42,875 bases of DNA. It comes from JAVBNU01 sp964617065 (GTDB taxonomy: Bacteria > Cyanobacteriota > Vampirovibrionia > Gastranaerophilales > Gastranaerophilaceae). The stretch covers positions 1 to 42,875 of the forward strand of contig CAZTVM010000003.1 in assembly GCA_964617065.1 (NCBI GenBank), given 5' to 3'. The notes beneath the pieces are model-generated. The model saw only the letters and a program-made list of their open reading frames with translations, searched no databases and was not told where the DNA came from. Of this stretch, positions 7,040-14,693 are shown in pieces (position 1 is the stretch's first letter; each line of letters begins with the position of its first letter). The translations under genes were made by a program, and so were the position numbers.

Positions 7040-7432
7040 TTACGAAAAGTCTTCTCTATTTTTTTTCGTTGACTCATATTTTTTAACGACTGACGCTGCT
7101 GTCAATCCTAACAAATAAACAGCTGTAAATAACAGAGAAAATGCCAAACCTGATTTCAAAATCAATCCATTTCGAATGCCTTTTGCACAATTAGCCGACT
7201 TTTCTGCTGACGACTTCAAATTCTTGCGTATGTACTCATATTGAAGTTTTATGCCACCATTCTTTTTACTGTTGATAAATTTATCAGCTTCTTTTTTACT
7301 TGCGCTTTGCAAATATGATTGATTGCTCCACTCCAAAACACTCCCAACTGCAAATCCCGCTCCAGCAGATACAAGCATTTTGGTAAAATGTGATTTATCG
7401 ATATCTTTATTATGACCAACTTTAATAGACAT
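7040..7432 (-). CDS. Small basic membrane protein of unknown function
   Basis: The product is 130 residues and not recognised. Two hydrophobic segments can be seen: a weak Gly/Ala-rich one at about 20-33 (AGAGFAVGSVLEW) and a strong one at about 91-115 (LILKSGLAFSLLFTAVYLLG). Between them lies a Lys/Asn/Ser-rich helical stretch, and the C-terminus is Lys/Arg-rich. AGGA lies 7 bases before the ATG. The TM-basic helix-TM layout recalls one unit of the 883-residue protein at 10040-12691, although no clear sequence identity is visible. It probably forms an operon with the CAT-like gene that follows. Confidence 0.65.
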   Translation of the reverse strand: MSIKVGHNKDIDKSHFTKMLVSAGAGFAVGSVLEWSNQSYLQSASKKEADKFINSKKNGGIKLQYEYIRKNLKSSAEKSANCAKGIRNGLILKSGLAFSLLFTAVYLLGLTAASVVKKYESTKKNREDFS

Positions 7433-7511
7433 GGAAAAATCCTAATTTTTCTTCTATCTATTTTAAATCGCTAAAAATTTTTTTTTGTTATTACATTAAT
7501 AAATATTTACA

Positions 7512-8114
7512 TTACGTATATAAAACCCCGACAATTCTTCCGATTATATTGACATGTTCTAATTCAGAACTTGATACTATTATTTGTCCGTATTCTTTGT
7601 TGTCAGAGGCTATTATTAACTCGTTTATATTTTTAGATAAACGCTTCAAATAAAGCTCATCTCTGTAACAAAAAATGTATATGTCATTATCAATTAATTG
7701 TTCATTTTGATGATGCTGAACTATTACGTAATTCCCGTTCTTTATCGTTGGGTACATGCTATCACCTCGAGCAGTACATATAGAGTATTCCTTTTCCGCA
7801 GAATAATTCGGGATAAATATAGAAGAAACACGTTTTATTTCTCTTTGTTCCGCTAAAACATAACTACCTGAATTGCAAGAAGCAAACGTATTTGGATAAA
7901 AATTGATTTCAACAATTTTTTCGTTCAAATCCTCGCCTAATATATCCAGCGTCAATTGTTTCAATATCTCAATTTTATCCTTGGCAAACCTTTTTTTACC
8001 CTTTTCGATAAGATTAATATATTGTTTACTCACTCCAAGCTGCTTCGCCAATTCTTCTTGCGTAAAATCCAGCCGTAAACGTAGTTTTTTTATATCTTCT
8101 AAGTTTTCAAACAT
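7512..8114 (-). CDS. XRE/S24 repressor, LexA/CI-like
   Basis: A DNA-binding XRE domain occupies residues 1-60 (FTQEELAKQLGVSKQYINLI) and an S24 peptidase domain residues 105-200. The Ser-Lys dyad is present: Ser119 in ARGDSMYPTI and Lys157 in ELYLKRLS. In phage-type repressors of this design a linker with Ala-Gly is cut on RecA activation. Here the matching linker reads NTFASCNSGSY (76-86), with Cys-Asn where Ala-Gly is expected, so self-cleavage may be lost or altered. GAGGA precedes the ATG. It is divergent from a ribbon-helix-helix gene with three 11-bp direct repeats between them, a typical operator layout. No other phage genes are seen nearby. Confidence 0.88.
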   Translation of the reverse strand: MFENLEDIKKLRLRLDFTQEELAKQLGVSKQYINLIEKGKKRFAKDKIEILKQLTLDILGEDLNEKIVEINFYPNTFASCNSGSYVLAEQREIKRVSSIFIPNYSAEKEYSICTARGDSMYPTIKNGNYVIVQHHQNEQLIDNDIYIFCYRDELYLKRLSKNINELIIASDNKEYGQIIVSSSELEHVNIIGRIVGVLYT

Positions 8115-8169
8115 AGCATGTCCTCATAATAACTTGTTTCAAAATAGCTTTTGTAAATATCTATCCTAA

Positions 8170-8202
8170 TGGTTGACTTTTGGTTGACTTTTGGTTGACA
8201 AA
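8170..8202 (+). promoter_or_regulatory. Triple 11-bp direct repeat, probable operator of the S24 repressor
   Basis: TGGTTGACTTT occurs at 8170-8180 and 8181-8191, and a third copy (TGGTTGACAAA) at 8192-8202. The 11-bp period places the copies on one face of the helix. The third copy contains the -35 box of the promoter for the gene at 8266. Binding there would block that promoter, and the array lies 56 bases upstream of the repressor's own start codon. That the S24 protein is the binder is inferred from position. Confidence 0.6.
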
Positions 8203-8223
8203 ACAAAGTAAAAATGCTAATTT
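8195..8223 (+). promoter_or_regulatory. Promoter of the ribbon-helix-helix gene
   Basis: TTGACA (8195-8200), a 17-base spacer and TAATTT (8218-8223) are preceded by TGC, an extended -10. The -35 box is embedded in the third copy of the 11-bp direct repeat, so the promoter is well placed for repression. Confidence 0.65.
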
Positions 8224-8265
8224 AGTATTAGATCTTATACTTATTATATAACAAGGAGTAAACTT

Positions 8266-8430
8266 ATGGAACAAAAATTTCAAAATTTGAAATGTAATGT
8301 AACTATTACGTTACCAATTAATGTTATTTCTAAACTTGACCAACTGTCAAACAAAGAGCGTTCTCGTAACAAAATTGTGAATGATGCCATTTTAAATTGG
8401 TTGCAAAATCGATACCAAGTTAAATTTTAA
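8266..8430 (+). CDS. Ribbon-helix-helix (CopG/Arc-like) small DNA-binding protein
   Basis: This 54-residue gene has a strong AAGGAG site 7 bases before its ATG. The protein begins MEQKFQNLKCNVTITLPINV: alternating residues that can form the intermolecular beta strand of a CopG/Arc ribbon-helix-helix dimer. It continues ISKLDQLSNKERSRNKIVND and then a final helix. Such proteins are transcriptional or plasmid-copy regulators, or antitoxins. No toxin partner is visible downstream. Expression is probably controlled by the S24 repressor facing it. Confidence 0.75.
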   Translation: MEQKFQNLKCNVTITLPINVISKLDQLSNKERSRNKIVNDAILNWLQNRYQVKF

Positions 8431-8515
8431 TTTGTTGTTTTCTTTATTTAGAAATTTTATCATTTTATTTTAAAAATATTGAGAAAGGAAAAGGGAAAGG
8501 GAAAGGGAATTTGTC

Positions 8516-8869
8516 GTGCGTAAAAATAATATTTTTATGTCAAATTTACTTATATTGTATTCAATATTGCATGTAGTTAATTATTTTAAATTATCTTTTT
8601 GCTTATTTATATTAATCTTATTAATCCAATTGGTGTTTTTTTCGCTGCAAAAAAACATGTCGGATAAGCAAAAATCTAATGTGATTTCAATTCCATCCGG
8701 GAAAGAAAGAGAAATTTTGCTCAACAGACTTGAAGCTATTGAAGAAATAATGGTGTTCAAAGCTTGCACAAAAACACATGCTCGTCATTATTTTGATAAA
8801 TTGAAAGAGCATAATTGTGTATTTGAAAACAACAAAATCAACTGGGGCGATTTATTTGCTATGCAATAA
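8516..8869 (+). CDS. Small membrane protein of unknown function
   Basis: The frame encodes 117 residues from a GTG at 8516. A hydrophobic N-terminal part (about 9-45, LLILYSILHVVNYF and LFILILLIQLVFF) can form one or two membrane helices. A soluble, charged, probably helical C-terminal part follows (LLNRLEAIEEIMVFKACTKT). The start lies after a G/A-only tract containing AAAGGGAA that could serve as a ribosome site. Internal ATGs at 8537 and 8658 are alternatives, and the last would give a soluble protein of about 70 residues. The family is not recognised. Confidence 0.5.
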   Translation: MRKNNIFMSNLLILYSILHVVNYFKLSFCLFILILLIQLVFFSLQKNMSDKQKSNVISIPSGKEREILLNRLEAIEEIMVFKACTKTHARHYFDKLKEHNCVFENNKINWGDLFAMQ

Positions 8870-9008
8870 GAGTTTATGTCAGAAAAAACAATAAATACGC
8901 TGCTATTGCGGCCTTACTGCATTTTGACAATAACTGATACTCCATTTTAAAACTTCAAATTGCCATATTTAATATTTTCAATTACAATTAAAAAAAAGGA
9001 GAAGTAAT

Positions 9009-9305
9009 ATGTTTTGTGCTAAGTGTGGAAAAGAAATTAACGACGAAGCTGTAATTTGTGTACATTGTGGTTGCGCTGTACAACAAAATGCTTCCACGAG
9101 TGAAGAAAAGAGCTGGTTGGTGACACTTTTACTAGTATTTTTTCTAGGTGGATTTGGTATTCATCGTTTCTATACGGGTTACATTGGAATTGGGATTATC
9201 CAACTTTTAACCTTAGGTGGCTGTGGAATATGGGCTTTAATCGACTTTATCTGTATATTATGTGGTGCATACAAAGATGCTAACGGTTGTGACTTAAAAA
9301 AATAA
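9009..9305 (+). CDS. Zinc-ribbon/TM2 domain membrane protein
   Basis: The N-terminus is a zinc ribbon with two CxxC pairs (FCAKCGKEI and CVHCGCAV). It is followed by a TM2 domain: a first membrane helix (LVTLLLVFFLGGFGIHRFYTG) and a second (IGIIQLLTLGGCGIWALIDF), with the conserved GxHRFYxG turn and the C-terminal Trp-Asp-type region. The 98-residue length is normal. AAGGAG precedes the ATG. TM2 proteins are widespread and their function is not established. It is followed after 8 bases by a second copy of the same architecture. Confidence 0.88.
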   Translation: MFCAKCGKEINDEAVICVHCGCAVQQNASTSEEKSWLVTLLLVFFLGGFGIHRFYTGYIGIGIIQLLTLGGCGIWALIDFICILCGAYKDANGCDLKK

Positions 9306-9313
9306 GGTTTTTT

Positions 9314-9730
9314 ATGTTTTGTTCTAAATGCGGAAGCGAAATACATGATGAAGCAATTATCTGTGTCCATTGTGGTTGTGCTGTGAATGGGAAACGTATT
9401 AATTCCTGTTCAGACAATGTTGTCAGCGCTGATGGGCACGATTGGTTACCGACATTACTATTCGTTTGGTTTTTAGGAACATTTGGTGCGCACCGCTTTT
9501 ATACCGGTCACATAGGAACAGGTATTGCTCAACTCTTGACATTCGGAGGTTGTGGCATATGGGCATTTATTGATTGGATACTCATATGCTTTAATAAATT
9601 TAATGATGCTGATGGTAAACAATTAACAAATTATAAAAAAGACATTGGACCTATTCTTTTTGTAATTGGTTTCTTTTTTTCAATAGTATATATTTTCTTT
9701 TTTATTGTTGGATTATCTATCAGTGAATAA
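9314..9730 (+). CDS. Zinc-ribbon/TM2 domain membrane protein with extra C-terminal helix
   Basis: This 138-residue paralogue of the preceding gene has the same FCSKCGSEI and CVHCGCAV zinc-ribbon pairs, a linker, and a TM2 domain (TFGAHRFYTGHIGTGIAQLL). It adds a third hydrophobic segment at about 112-134 (GPILFVIGFFFSIVYIFFFI). The two genes look like a tandem duplication that has diverged, one member gaining a membrane helix. The 3' end overlaps the DUF2752 gene, which suggests a three-gene operon. Confidence 0.87.
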   Translation: MFCSKCGSEIHDEAIICVHCGCAVNGKRINSCSDNVVSADGHDWLPTLLFVWFLGTFGAHRFYTGHIGTGIAQLLTFGGCGIWAFIDWILICFNKFNDADGKQLTNYKKDIGPILFVIGFFFSIVYIFFFIVGLSISE

Positions 9731-9992
9731 ATATTTTATAGCAGTATCCCCCATTCTAGTTATTATTACTCATAAACTTCTCGAATTATTTGGAGTAAAA
9801 TCTATTTGTATATGGTATTTATTATCAGGACATAAATGCTTAGGGTGCGGTATAACAACAGCAATTATATATTTGTTACAAGGGAAATTTCATTTAGCGT
9901 ATGAAGCCAATCATTTAGTATTTATTGTATTTCTTATTTTACTGTATTGTTGGTTATCTTATATAAAACGAGAATTTTTAAAAACTAAATGA
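9705..9992 (+). CDS. DUF2752 membrane protein
   Basis: The product (up to 95 residues) contains the DUF2752 hallmark KCLGCGITTAIIYLLQGKF, a Cys-x-x-Cys-Gly motif at the start of a membrane helix, followed by a second helix (HLVFIVFLILLYCWLSYI). No ATG is available. TTG at 9705 and GTG at 9723 are the candidate starts, both overlapping the end of the upstream TM2 gene, so translation is probably coupled to it. From general knowledge, DUF2752 and TM2 genes are often neighbours. The role is unknown. Confidence 0.8.
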   Translation: MLDYLSVNKYFIAVSPILVIITHKLLELFGVKSICIWYLLSGHKCLGCGITTAIIYLLQGKFHLAYEANHLVFIVFLILLYCWLSYIKREFLKTK

Positions 9993-10039
9993 CAATAATA
10001 AATGTGTAGTACAAAAAAATTCAAGATATTATATAAGTT

Positions 10040-12691
10040 TTATGCCCTCTTTTTATTTAAGATTTGTTGTACTAGTTTTTGATTTATATTAACCGTTTGA
10101 GCAGGACTTATTGATGGAGTGATATTATTAGCAGTTTCAGTCGGTTCACTATTAGCGTAATACGTGTAGTCGTCTAAACTTTCAATACCTTTCATAACTC
10201 CATATCTACCCGCTTCTTTTTCGAATTTTGCCAGATATGACATTAAAGCATACATTAACGCAATATTTGCTGCTGCATATGTCAATGTCGCAGTTGTCAT
10301 CAGTTTACTTACTGCTTCTGATTTCAAGAAACAATTAATTAATTTTTTCGGCTCATTTTTTATTAAATACATAACTTCATCAGGTTTATTTTTTAATAAT
10401 TCAAAGAATGTGTCAACGACTTTTGCGAATTCTTCTTTGGGCATATTAGACAATAATTTTTCTATTTTGGGTAATGCTGCTTGTAAATCTTTTTTAGTAA
10501 ATTTACCTTTTTCAAAACTAGTCGTACAACTATATAAAAATTCGTTCATTAAAGCGTCCATTTTTTTGTATTCTTCTTCCGGTAATTTACTAGCAATGCG
10601 CCTAAACAAATCTGAAATATTTTTAGATTCCCTTAAATCCGCTTTTTTAATCACACTGCTTAGGATAGCAGCCGTGTCACTTTTTGATGTACCATTACCT
10701 GCTAGTCCTGTTAATATCTCATCAGATTTTTTCATTAAACTTGGAAAATCCTTAAATGAACTTTTTAAACTTTCCATCGTTTTATTCAAGATTAATTGTT
10801 CTTCTGGGCTCTTAGATGTACGGAATGGTACATTAACAGAGTTTACCACTTTAAATAAATTTTCACTAATTGCTTTAGTATGTCTTTTCAAGAAACCTTT
10901 TGTAAACAAAGAAGAAACAGCCGCAAAGCTTAACCCCCATTTTGCGAGTTTCCCTATAGAAATTTTGCCTTTCATTACCATTCCAATCACTGCAGCAGGA
11001 ACAAGAATAATTGAAGCCATAGCACCATAACTTGCGAATTGCATGCCTGTTTCATTCACGAGTTCAGCTGTTTCAGAATACTCTTGAGATTTATCATCTA
11101 ATCTTTCAAACGTATTAAATAATTTTCTTTGTATATTTTTTGCGTCTTTAAGCTGTTTGTCACTAATTTTTACTTTTAGCAATTCTTCATTCAGGTCTTT
11201 TTGATGTTGTAATTCAGTTTTCTTAAATTTTTGGTAATCAAAATATTCTTTAATCACTCTAGGCATGAAAGAGATGTGCTTAAAAAATCTTTTAAGTTTC
11301 CCTTCTTTTTGAGCTTTTACATCTTTAACTGACTCTATGTCTTTATTATCATTAGAAATAAAATTAGTTGGGTCCTTCTCTAATTCTTTTTTCGCAATAT
11401 ATCTTCCTGCCCTGCCGGCATTTTTTTGTAATTTCAATCCTATATACAATGAAACAGCACCAGCTACAATCCCACCAAATAAGCCACCAGCCCATCTACG
11501 CCCGGTTTTAGTTGTCATTAAATGTGTCAGTAATTTATCATAAGGTTCGACGAATTTTTTAAATAATGATTTTGTTTTTTTACTGTTTTGATATGAATTT
11601 TCAGAAATATTGTAATTTAATTCGGACAATTTTTTTGTATAGTCCAAACTCACTTTCATGTCATTTTTTTTATTTTGACCTTCTAATTTCAAAAGTTCTT
11701 CAAAAATTTTCTGACCTTCTTTGTTTGTTCGTCTTTTAATTATCTTTCTGGCTATATTTTGCATTACACCAGTTTTTTGTAAAATCCAAGCACCAAATGT
11801 CCCTAAAGCACCACCTAACAACGGACCACTTAACAACACTGCATTTGCTACTGTCTCCATGTTTTCAGAATAATCTTCCGCTTTGTTATTTACTTTTCTG
11901 ACTATGCGCTGTATGACTTCTTTGTCCGCTTTAGCTTCTTGTATTTCAGCTTGTGAAAGTTCTCTTGTTACTTTTTTCGAGTCGTCTTTGTCTGTAGCTT
12001 TCCACTCTTTATATTTTTTTCTGTCGCTAAAAACATGCATTAAATTGCCCCAAAAGCCACGAGTGTCAGTCTTATTTTTTTTCTTAAACAAACCAAACAT
12101 TCCTTTTTCAGGAGTTTTTTTCGCTAATTCGTTTTCAGCTTCTTGAATTTGTTCGTCAGTATAATCAACAAAATACCTTTCATTTTTAAGTTTTTCTCTT
12201 GCTTGATACCTACCAAATCTTGAACCCACAACTTGTATTTTAGTTGCGAAATTGTTAACTAGAAAAATGCCTGTCAATGCTACAGCTGAGCCAACAGCAG
12301 CTCCAATCAAGTATACACGTCTAAAGCCTTTTAATTTTTCACCGTATTCCTGCGCATTTTTAATCAGGTCTTTCATCGGAATATTTTTATCTTCAAAATT
12401 AAGTCGTTTTAATTGACGCTCATTTAATAATTCTGTTTCCCTAAGATAATGCCGCTTTGATGAAAATTTTGATTTTAAACCACCATTGCGATTTACCTCA
12501 TCACAAATTTTGTCTATATTATATTTTTTAATAAGTTCTTTTTTCAGTTGTTCTTGTTTTTTAAAAGTTGGCAATAAACAAGCCACTGTTCCTATCGAGG
12601 AAAGTATTAATGAAGCATACGTACCTGCGACCATTACAGGTGTGGTCGCTGTTTCCATATCCTCTGCATAATTTTCCGAATGTTCATCCAT
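10040..12691 (-). CDS. Large triple-repeat membrane protein, unknown family
   Basis: This 883-residue protein is not recognised. It is built from three units. Each opens with a Tyr-Ser/Ala-Glu motif (YAEDMET at 8-14, YSENMET at 274-280, YSETAEL at 538-544) leading into a Gly/Ala-rich membrane segment at about 17-40, 282-305 and 551-575. After a Lys-rich helical stretch comes a second membrane segment (about 125-147, 399-420 and 799-821), followed by a GRY motif (SRFGRYQA at 157-164, GRAGRYIA at 426-433, EAGRYGVM at 826-833). Basic linkers ending in LSQAEIQEAK or ISDKQLKDAK join the units. Unit openings are 266 and 264 residues apart. The third unit has about 130 extra helical residues before its second membrane segment. 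The C-terminal tail is Asn/Thr/Pro-rich. No signal peptide or enzyme motif is visible. Confidence 0.7.
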   Translation of the reverse strand: MDEHSENYAEDMETATTPVMVAGTYASLILSSIGTVACLLPTFKKQEQLKKELIKKYNIDKICDEVNRNGGLKSKFSSKRHYLRETELLNERQLKRLNFEDKNIPMKDLIKNAQEYGEKLKGFRRVYLIGAAVGSAVALTGIFLVNNFATKIQVVGSRFGRYQAREKLKNERYFVDYTDEQIQEAENELAKKTPEKGMFGLFKKKNKTDTRGFWGNLMHVFSDRKKYKEWKATDKDDSKKVTRELSQAEIQEAKADKEVIQRIVRKVNNKAEDYSENMETVANAVLLSGPLLGGALGTFGAWILQKTGVMQNIARKIIKRRTNKEGQKIFEELLKLEGQNKKNDMKVSLDYTKKLSELNYNISENSYQNSKKTKSLFKKFVEPYDKLLTHLMTTKTGRRWAGGLFGGIVAGAVSLYIGLKLQKNAGRAGRYIAKKELEKDPTNFISNDNKDIESVKDVKAQKEGKLKRFFKHISFMPRVIKEYFDYQKFKKTELQHQKDLNEELLKVKISDKQLKDAKNIQRKLFNTFERLDDKSQEYSETAELVNETGMQFASYGAMASIILVPAAVIGMVMKGKISIGKLAKWGLSFAAVSSLFTKGFLKRHTKAISENLFKVVNSVNVPFRTSKSPEEQLILNKTMESLKSSFKDFPSLMKKSDEILTGLAGNGTSKSDTAAILSSVIKKADLRESKNISDLFRRIASKLPEEEYKKMDALMNEFLYSCTTSFEKGKFTKKDLQAALPKIEKLLSNMPKEEFAKVVDTFFELLKNKPDEVMYLIKNEPKKLINCFLKSEAVSKLMTTATLTYAAANIALMYALMSYLAKFEKEAGRYGVMKGIESLDDYTYYANSEPTETANNITPSISPAQTVNINQKLVQQILNKKRA

Positions 12692-12711
12692 TATGCTTAT
12701 AGTATCGATGA

Positions 12712-12873
12712 TTATTTTGCCTTGTGCTTTCGCTTTTCCAAGTTGTTCAGGAGAATACCTTTTTTTTCGTTTATTACGGCTCTTTTTGCGTCTAAATCAT
12801 TCTGTTCCTGTTCCCATTCACGAAAACGAGGTTTATTTTTATGTATATCTGATATAATACCTAACACTGACAT
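12712..12873 (-). CDS. Small charged protein upstream of the repeat membrane protein
   Basis: From the ATG at 12873, with GGAAGG just upstream, the product is 53 residues. It starts MSVLGIISDIHKNKPRFREW and continues as a highly charged, probably single-helix stretch ending in LEKRKHKAK. A longer frame from 12933 lacks a ribosome site. It ends 20 bases before the 883-residue gene, so the two are probably co-transcribed. The function is unknown. A 13-base palindrome GACTAAATTAGTC lies just upstream (12895-12907). Confidence 0.55.
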   Translation of the reverse strand: MSVLGIISDIHKNKPRFREWEQEQNDLDAKRAVINEKKGILLNNLEKRKHKAK

Positions 12874-12997
12874 TATTAATTGACCTTCCAAATAGACTAA
12901 ATTAGTCACACCCTTATACTCTATAAAACACAAGAATATAAATAATTGCCTAAAATAACTACTCGTTTAGGATTTTTATTACAAAAACGTAATGTTT

Positions 12998-14431
12998 TTA
13001 TTGAGGGTTATTCGCATTTTTAATGGCTTTTGTGACGATTTTGGCAGAATTTACAGTTGCATTGCCACCAACACAGCCACCTTCACAACACATCACCTCA
13101 ACCAAATTGCAACCCTCGCACTTGCCGTTTTTTGCCATATTTTTTAGTTGTTTAATTGTGTCTTTATTCAAACCGTTTATTATACAGGGCTTAATTTCAT
13201 TTGTTTCAGTGGAAAAAGCCTTTACAGCTTCTGTAACGCCACCTGATATTCCGAATTCTCGACCGTACTTCGAGCTGTCATTTTCAAATTCAGTTTCTTC
13301 GCAATTCATAATTTCAATTTTTTGTGCAACAAAAACTAATCCTAACTCATTGAAATTCAAAACATAATCAATGTCGGGGTTTGAAAAGACTTCAGTACGT
13401 TTAGCTAAACAAGGACTTACAAAGACGAGAACGGCATCTTGATATTTGGTCTTCGCAATTTCAGTTGTGTAATACAATGGCGTTTTCGTGCTAGAAACAT
13501 AAGGCTCTATTTCAGGTAAATGTTTTTTTATAAGTTGATTATAACCGGCACAGCAAGATGTTGTCATAAAAGCTTGCCCTTTTTCCATTTTTTCTGAAAA
13601 TTCTTCAGCTTCATTCTTTGAAGTTACATCAGCACCCTGAGCAACTTCAAAAACATCATGAAAACCTACTTTCAAAAGTGCTGTTTTAAGTTGTTTAATC
13701 GTTCCGGGGAATTGTCCTACAATTGAAGGAGCAAGCATGGCGACGACTTTTTTGCCCACTTTAATTTTACTTAAAACATCAATAAGTTGACTTTTTTCAT
13801 GTACAGCACCGAAAGGGCAAGCTTCTATACATTTCCCACAAAAAATACACTTATCAAAATCAATCATAGCATGCCCATTTTCATCTTTCGCTATCGCATT
13901 AACAGGACATGCCTGCTCACATGGAACTGTAATTTTTACAATTGCATTATAAGGGCAACTTGGTATACACATTTTACAATTTTTACATTTTGCACCATCT
14001 ATTACTGATTTGCCATTTACTATACTTATAGCACCGAATTTGCAAGTATTTTGGCATGGACGAGCTATACAGCCTTGACATAACTCCGTCACAAAAATTC
14101 TACTTGGCACACAACCTTTACATGCTGCTTCTAAAACAGTTAAACAATTTTTGTCGGGATTTTCCCTTTCAACTGCTTGTTGAGCGTACTCTGAAAGCAA
14201 AACGGTTTCATCATCACACTCAATTGAAAATCCCAACATTGCTATCAATCTGTCTTTGATAATAGCTCTTTCTTTATAAATACAACATCTGTACGGAACC
14301 TCAGCACCTTTCGGTCGCATAGCATAAGGCACCATACGAACATTTTTTTCAAAATCTTCGCTGTAAAAAGCTTTTATGAGTTTTATCATTATTTCTTTTT
14401 TTAAATGATTTGCTTGACTGGTATTATCCAT
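12998..14431 (-). CDS. hfsD: [FeFe] hydrogenase, HfsD-like
   Basis: This is the probable catalytic hydrogenase of the operon, making H2 from reduced ferredoxin. The N-terminal half has several Cys-rich cluster sites, including CKNCKMCIPSCP (149-160) and CIFCGKCIEACP (195-206). The H-cluster domain has all four cluster cysteines: L1 TSCCAGYN (Cys293/294), L2 SPCLAKRTE (Cys341) and L3 EVMCCEGGC (Cys449, Cys453). The proton-relay Cys293 is kept. L1 has Ala where the classical enzyme has Pro, which points to a non-classical (group B-like) subtype. The gene overlaps the upstream [2Fe-2S] gene by 8 bases. The HydE/F/G maturases needed for activity are not in the window. Confidence 0.88.
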   Translation of the reverse strand: MDNTSQANHLKKEIMIKLIKAFYSEDFEKNVRMVPYAMRPKGAEVPYRCCIYKERAIIKDRLIAMLGFSIECDDETVLLSEYAQQAVERENPDKNCLTVLEAACKGCVPSRIFVTELCQGCIARPCQNTCKFGAISIVNGKSVIDGAKCKNCKMCIPSCPYNAIVKITVPCEQACPVNAIAKDENGHAMIDFDKCIFCGKCIEACPFGAVHEKSQLIDVLSKIKVGKKVVAMLAPSIVGQFPGTIKQLKTALLKVGFHDVFEVAQGADVTSKNEAEEFSEKMEKGQAFMTTSCCAGYNQLIKKHLPEIEPYVSSTKTPLYYTTEIAKTKYQDAVLVFVSPCLAKRTEVFSNPDIDYVLNFNELGLVFVAQKIEIMNCEETEFENDSSKYGREFGISGGVTEAVKAFSTETNEIKPCIINGLNKDTIKQLKNMAKNGKCEGCNLVEVMCCEGGCVGGNATVNSAKIVTKAIKNANNPQ

Positions 14432-14684
14432 TTTCCAAATTTCTGTCTATTTCTGCTAAAACTTTTTCGATAGTAGCCTCGGACACTACTTCATTGTCAA
14501 CTCTGACGTACGGGGCTTTTGAATATTCCCAATTTACTGAACATAAGCCTAAGCATGGACTGCCTGTTACGGTAACTTTTTCACCGTATTTTTTGGGAAT
14601 AATATCCATTAACTCTTGCAAATAAGACGACCCCATAACAAAACAGGTTGTTCCTAAGCAAACTTTAACTTCGATTTTCTTCAT
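14424..14684 (-). CDS. Thioredoxin-fold [2Fe-2S] ferredoxin subunit
   Basis: This 86-residue protein resembles the NuoE/HndA-type [2Fe-2S] domain: CLGTTC (Cys9, Cys14) near the N-terminus and CLGLC (Cys44, Cys48) in the middle, giving the four ligands. It is a second such protein in the operon besides the one at 17577, so the hydrogenase and the sensory protein may each have a partner. It begins 9 bases after the phosphatase gene and shares 8 bases with hfsD (ATGGATAA), which indicates coupled expression. It should act as an electron carrier or regulatory subunit in the cytosol. Confidence 0.85.
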   Translation of the reverse strand: MKKIEVKVCLGTTCFVMGSSYLQELMDIIPKKYGEKVTVTGSPCLGLCSVNWEYSKAPYVRVDNEVVSEATIEKVLAEIDRNLENG

Positions 14685-14693
14685 TTTTACACC

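Noticed and set aside
8876..8947. 23-codon ORF after the membrane-protein gene
   Set aside because: No ribosome site, no resemblance to a known peptide, and a promoter-like TTGACA lies within it.
7512..9992. Prophage
   Set aside because: A repressor and a ribbon-helix-helix gene are present, but there is no integrase, structural, lysis or replication gene and no attachment-site repeat.
12980..12998. Terminator after hfsD
   Set aside because: Only a 5-bp ATTAC/GTAAT stem is visible; not convincing.
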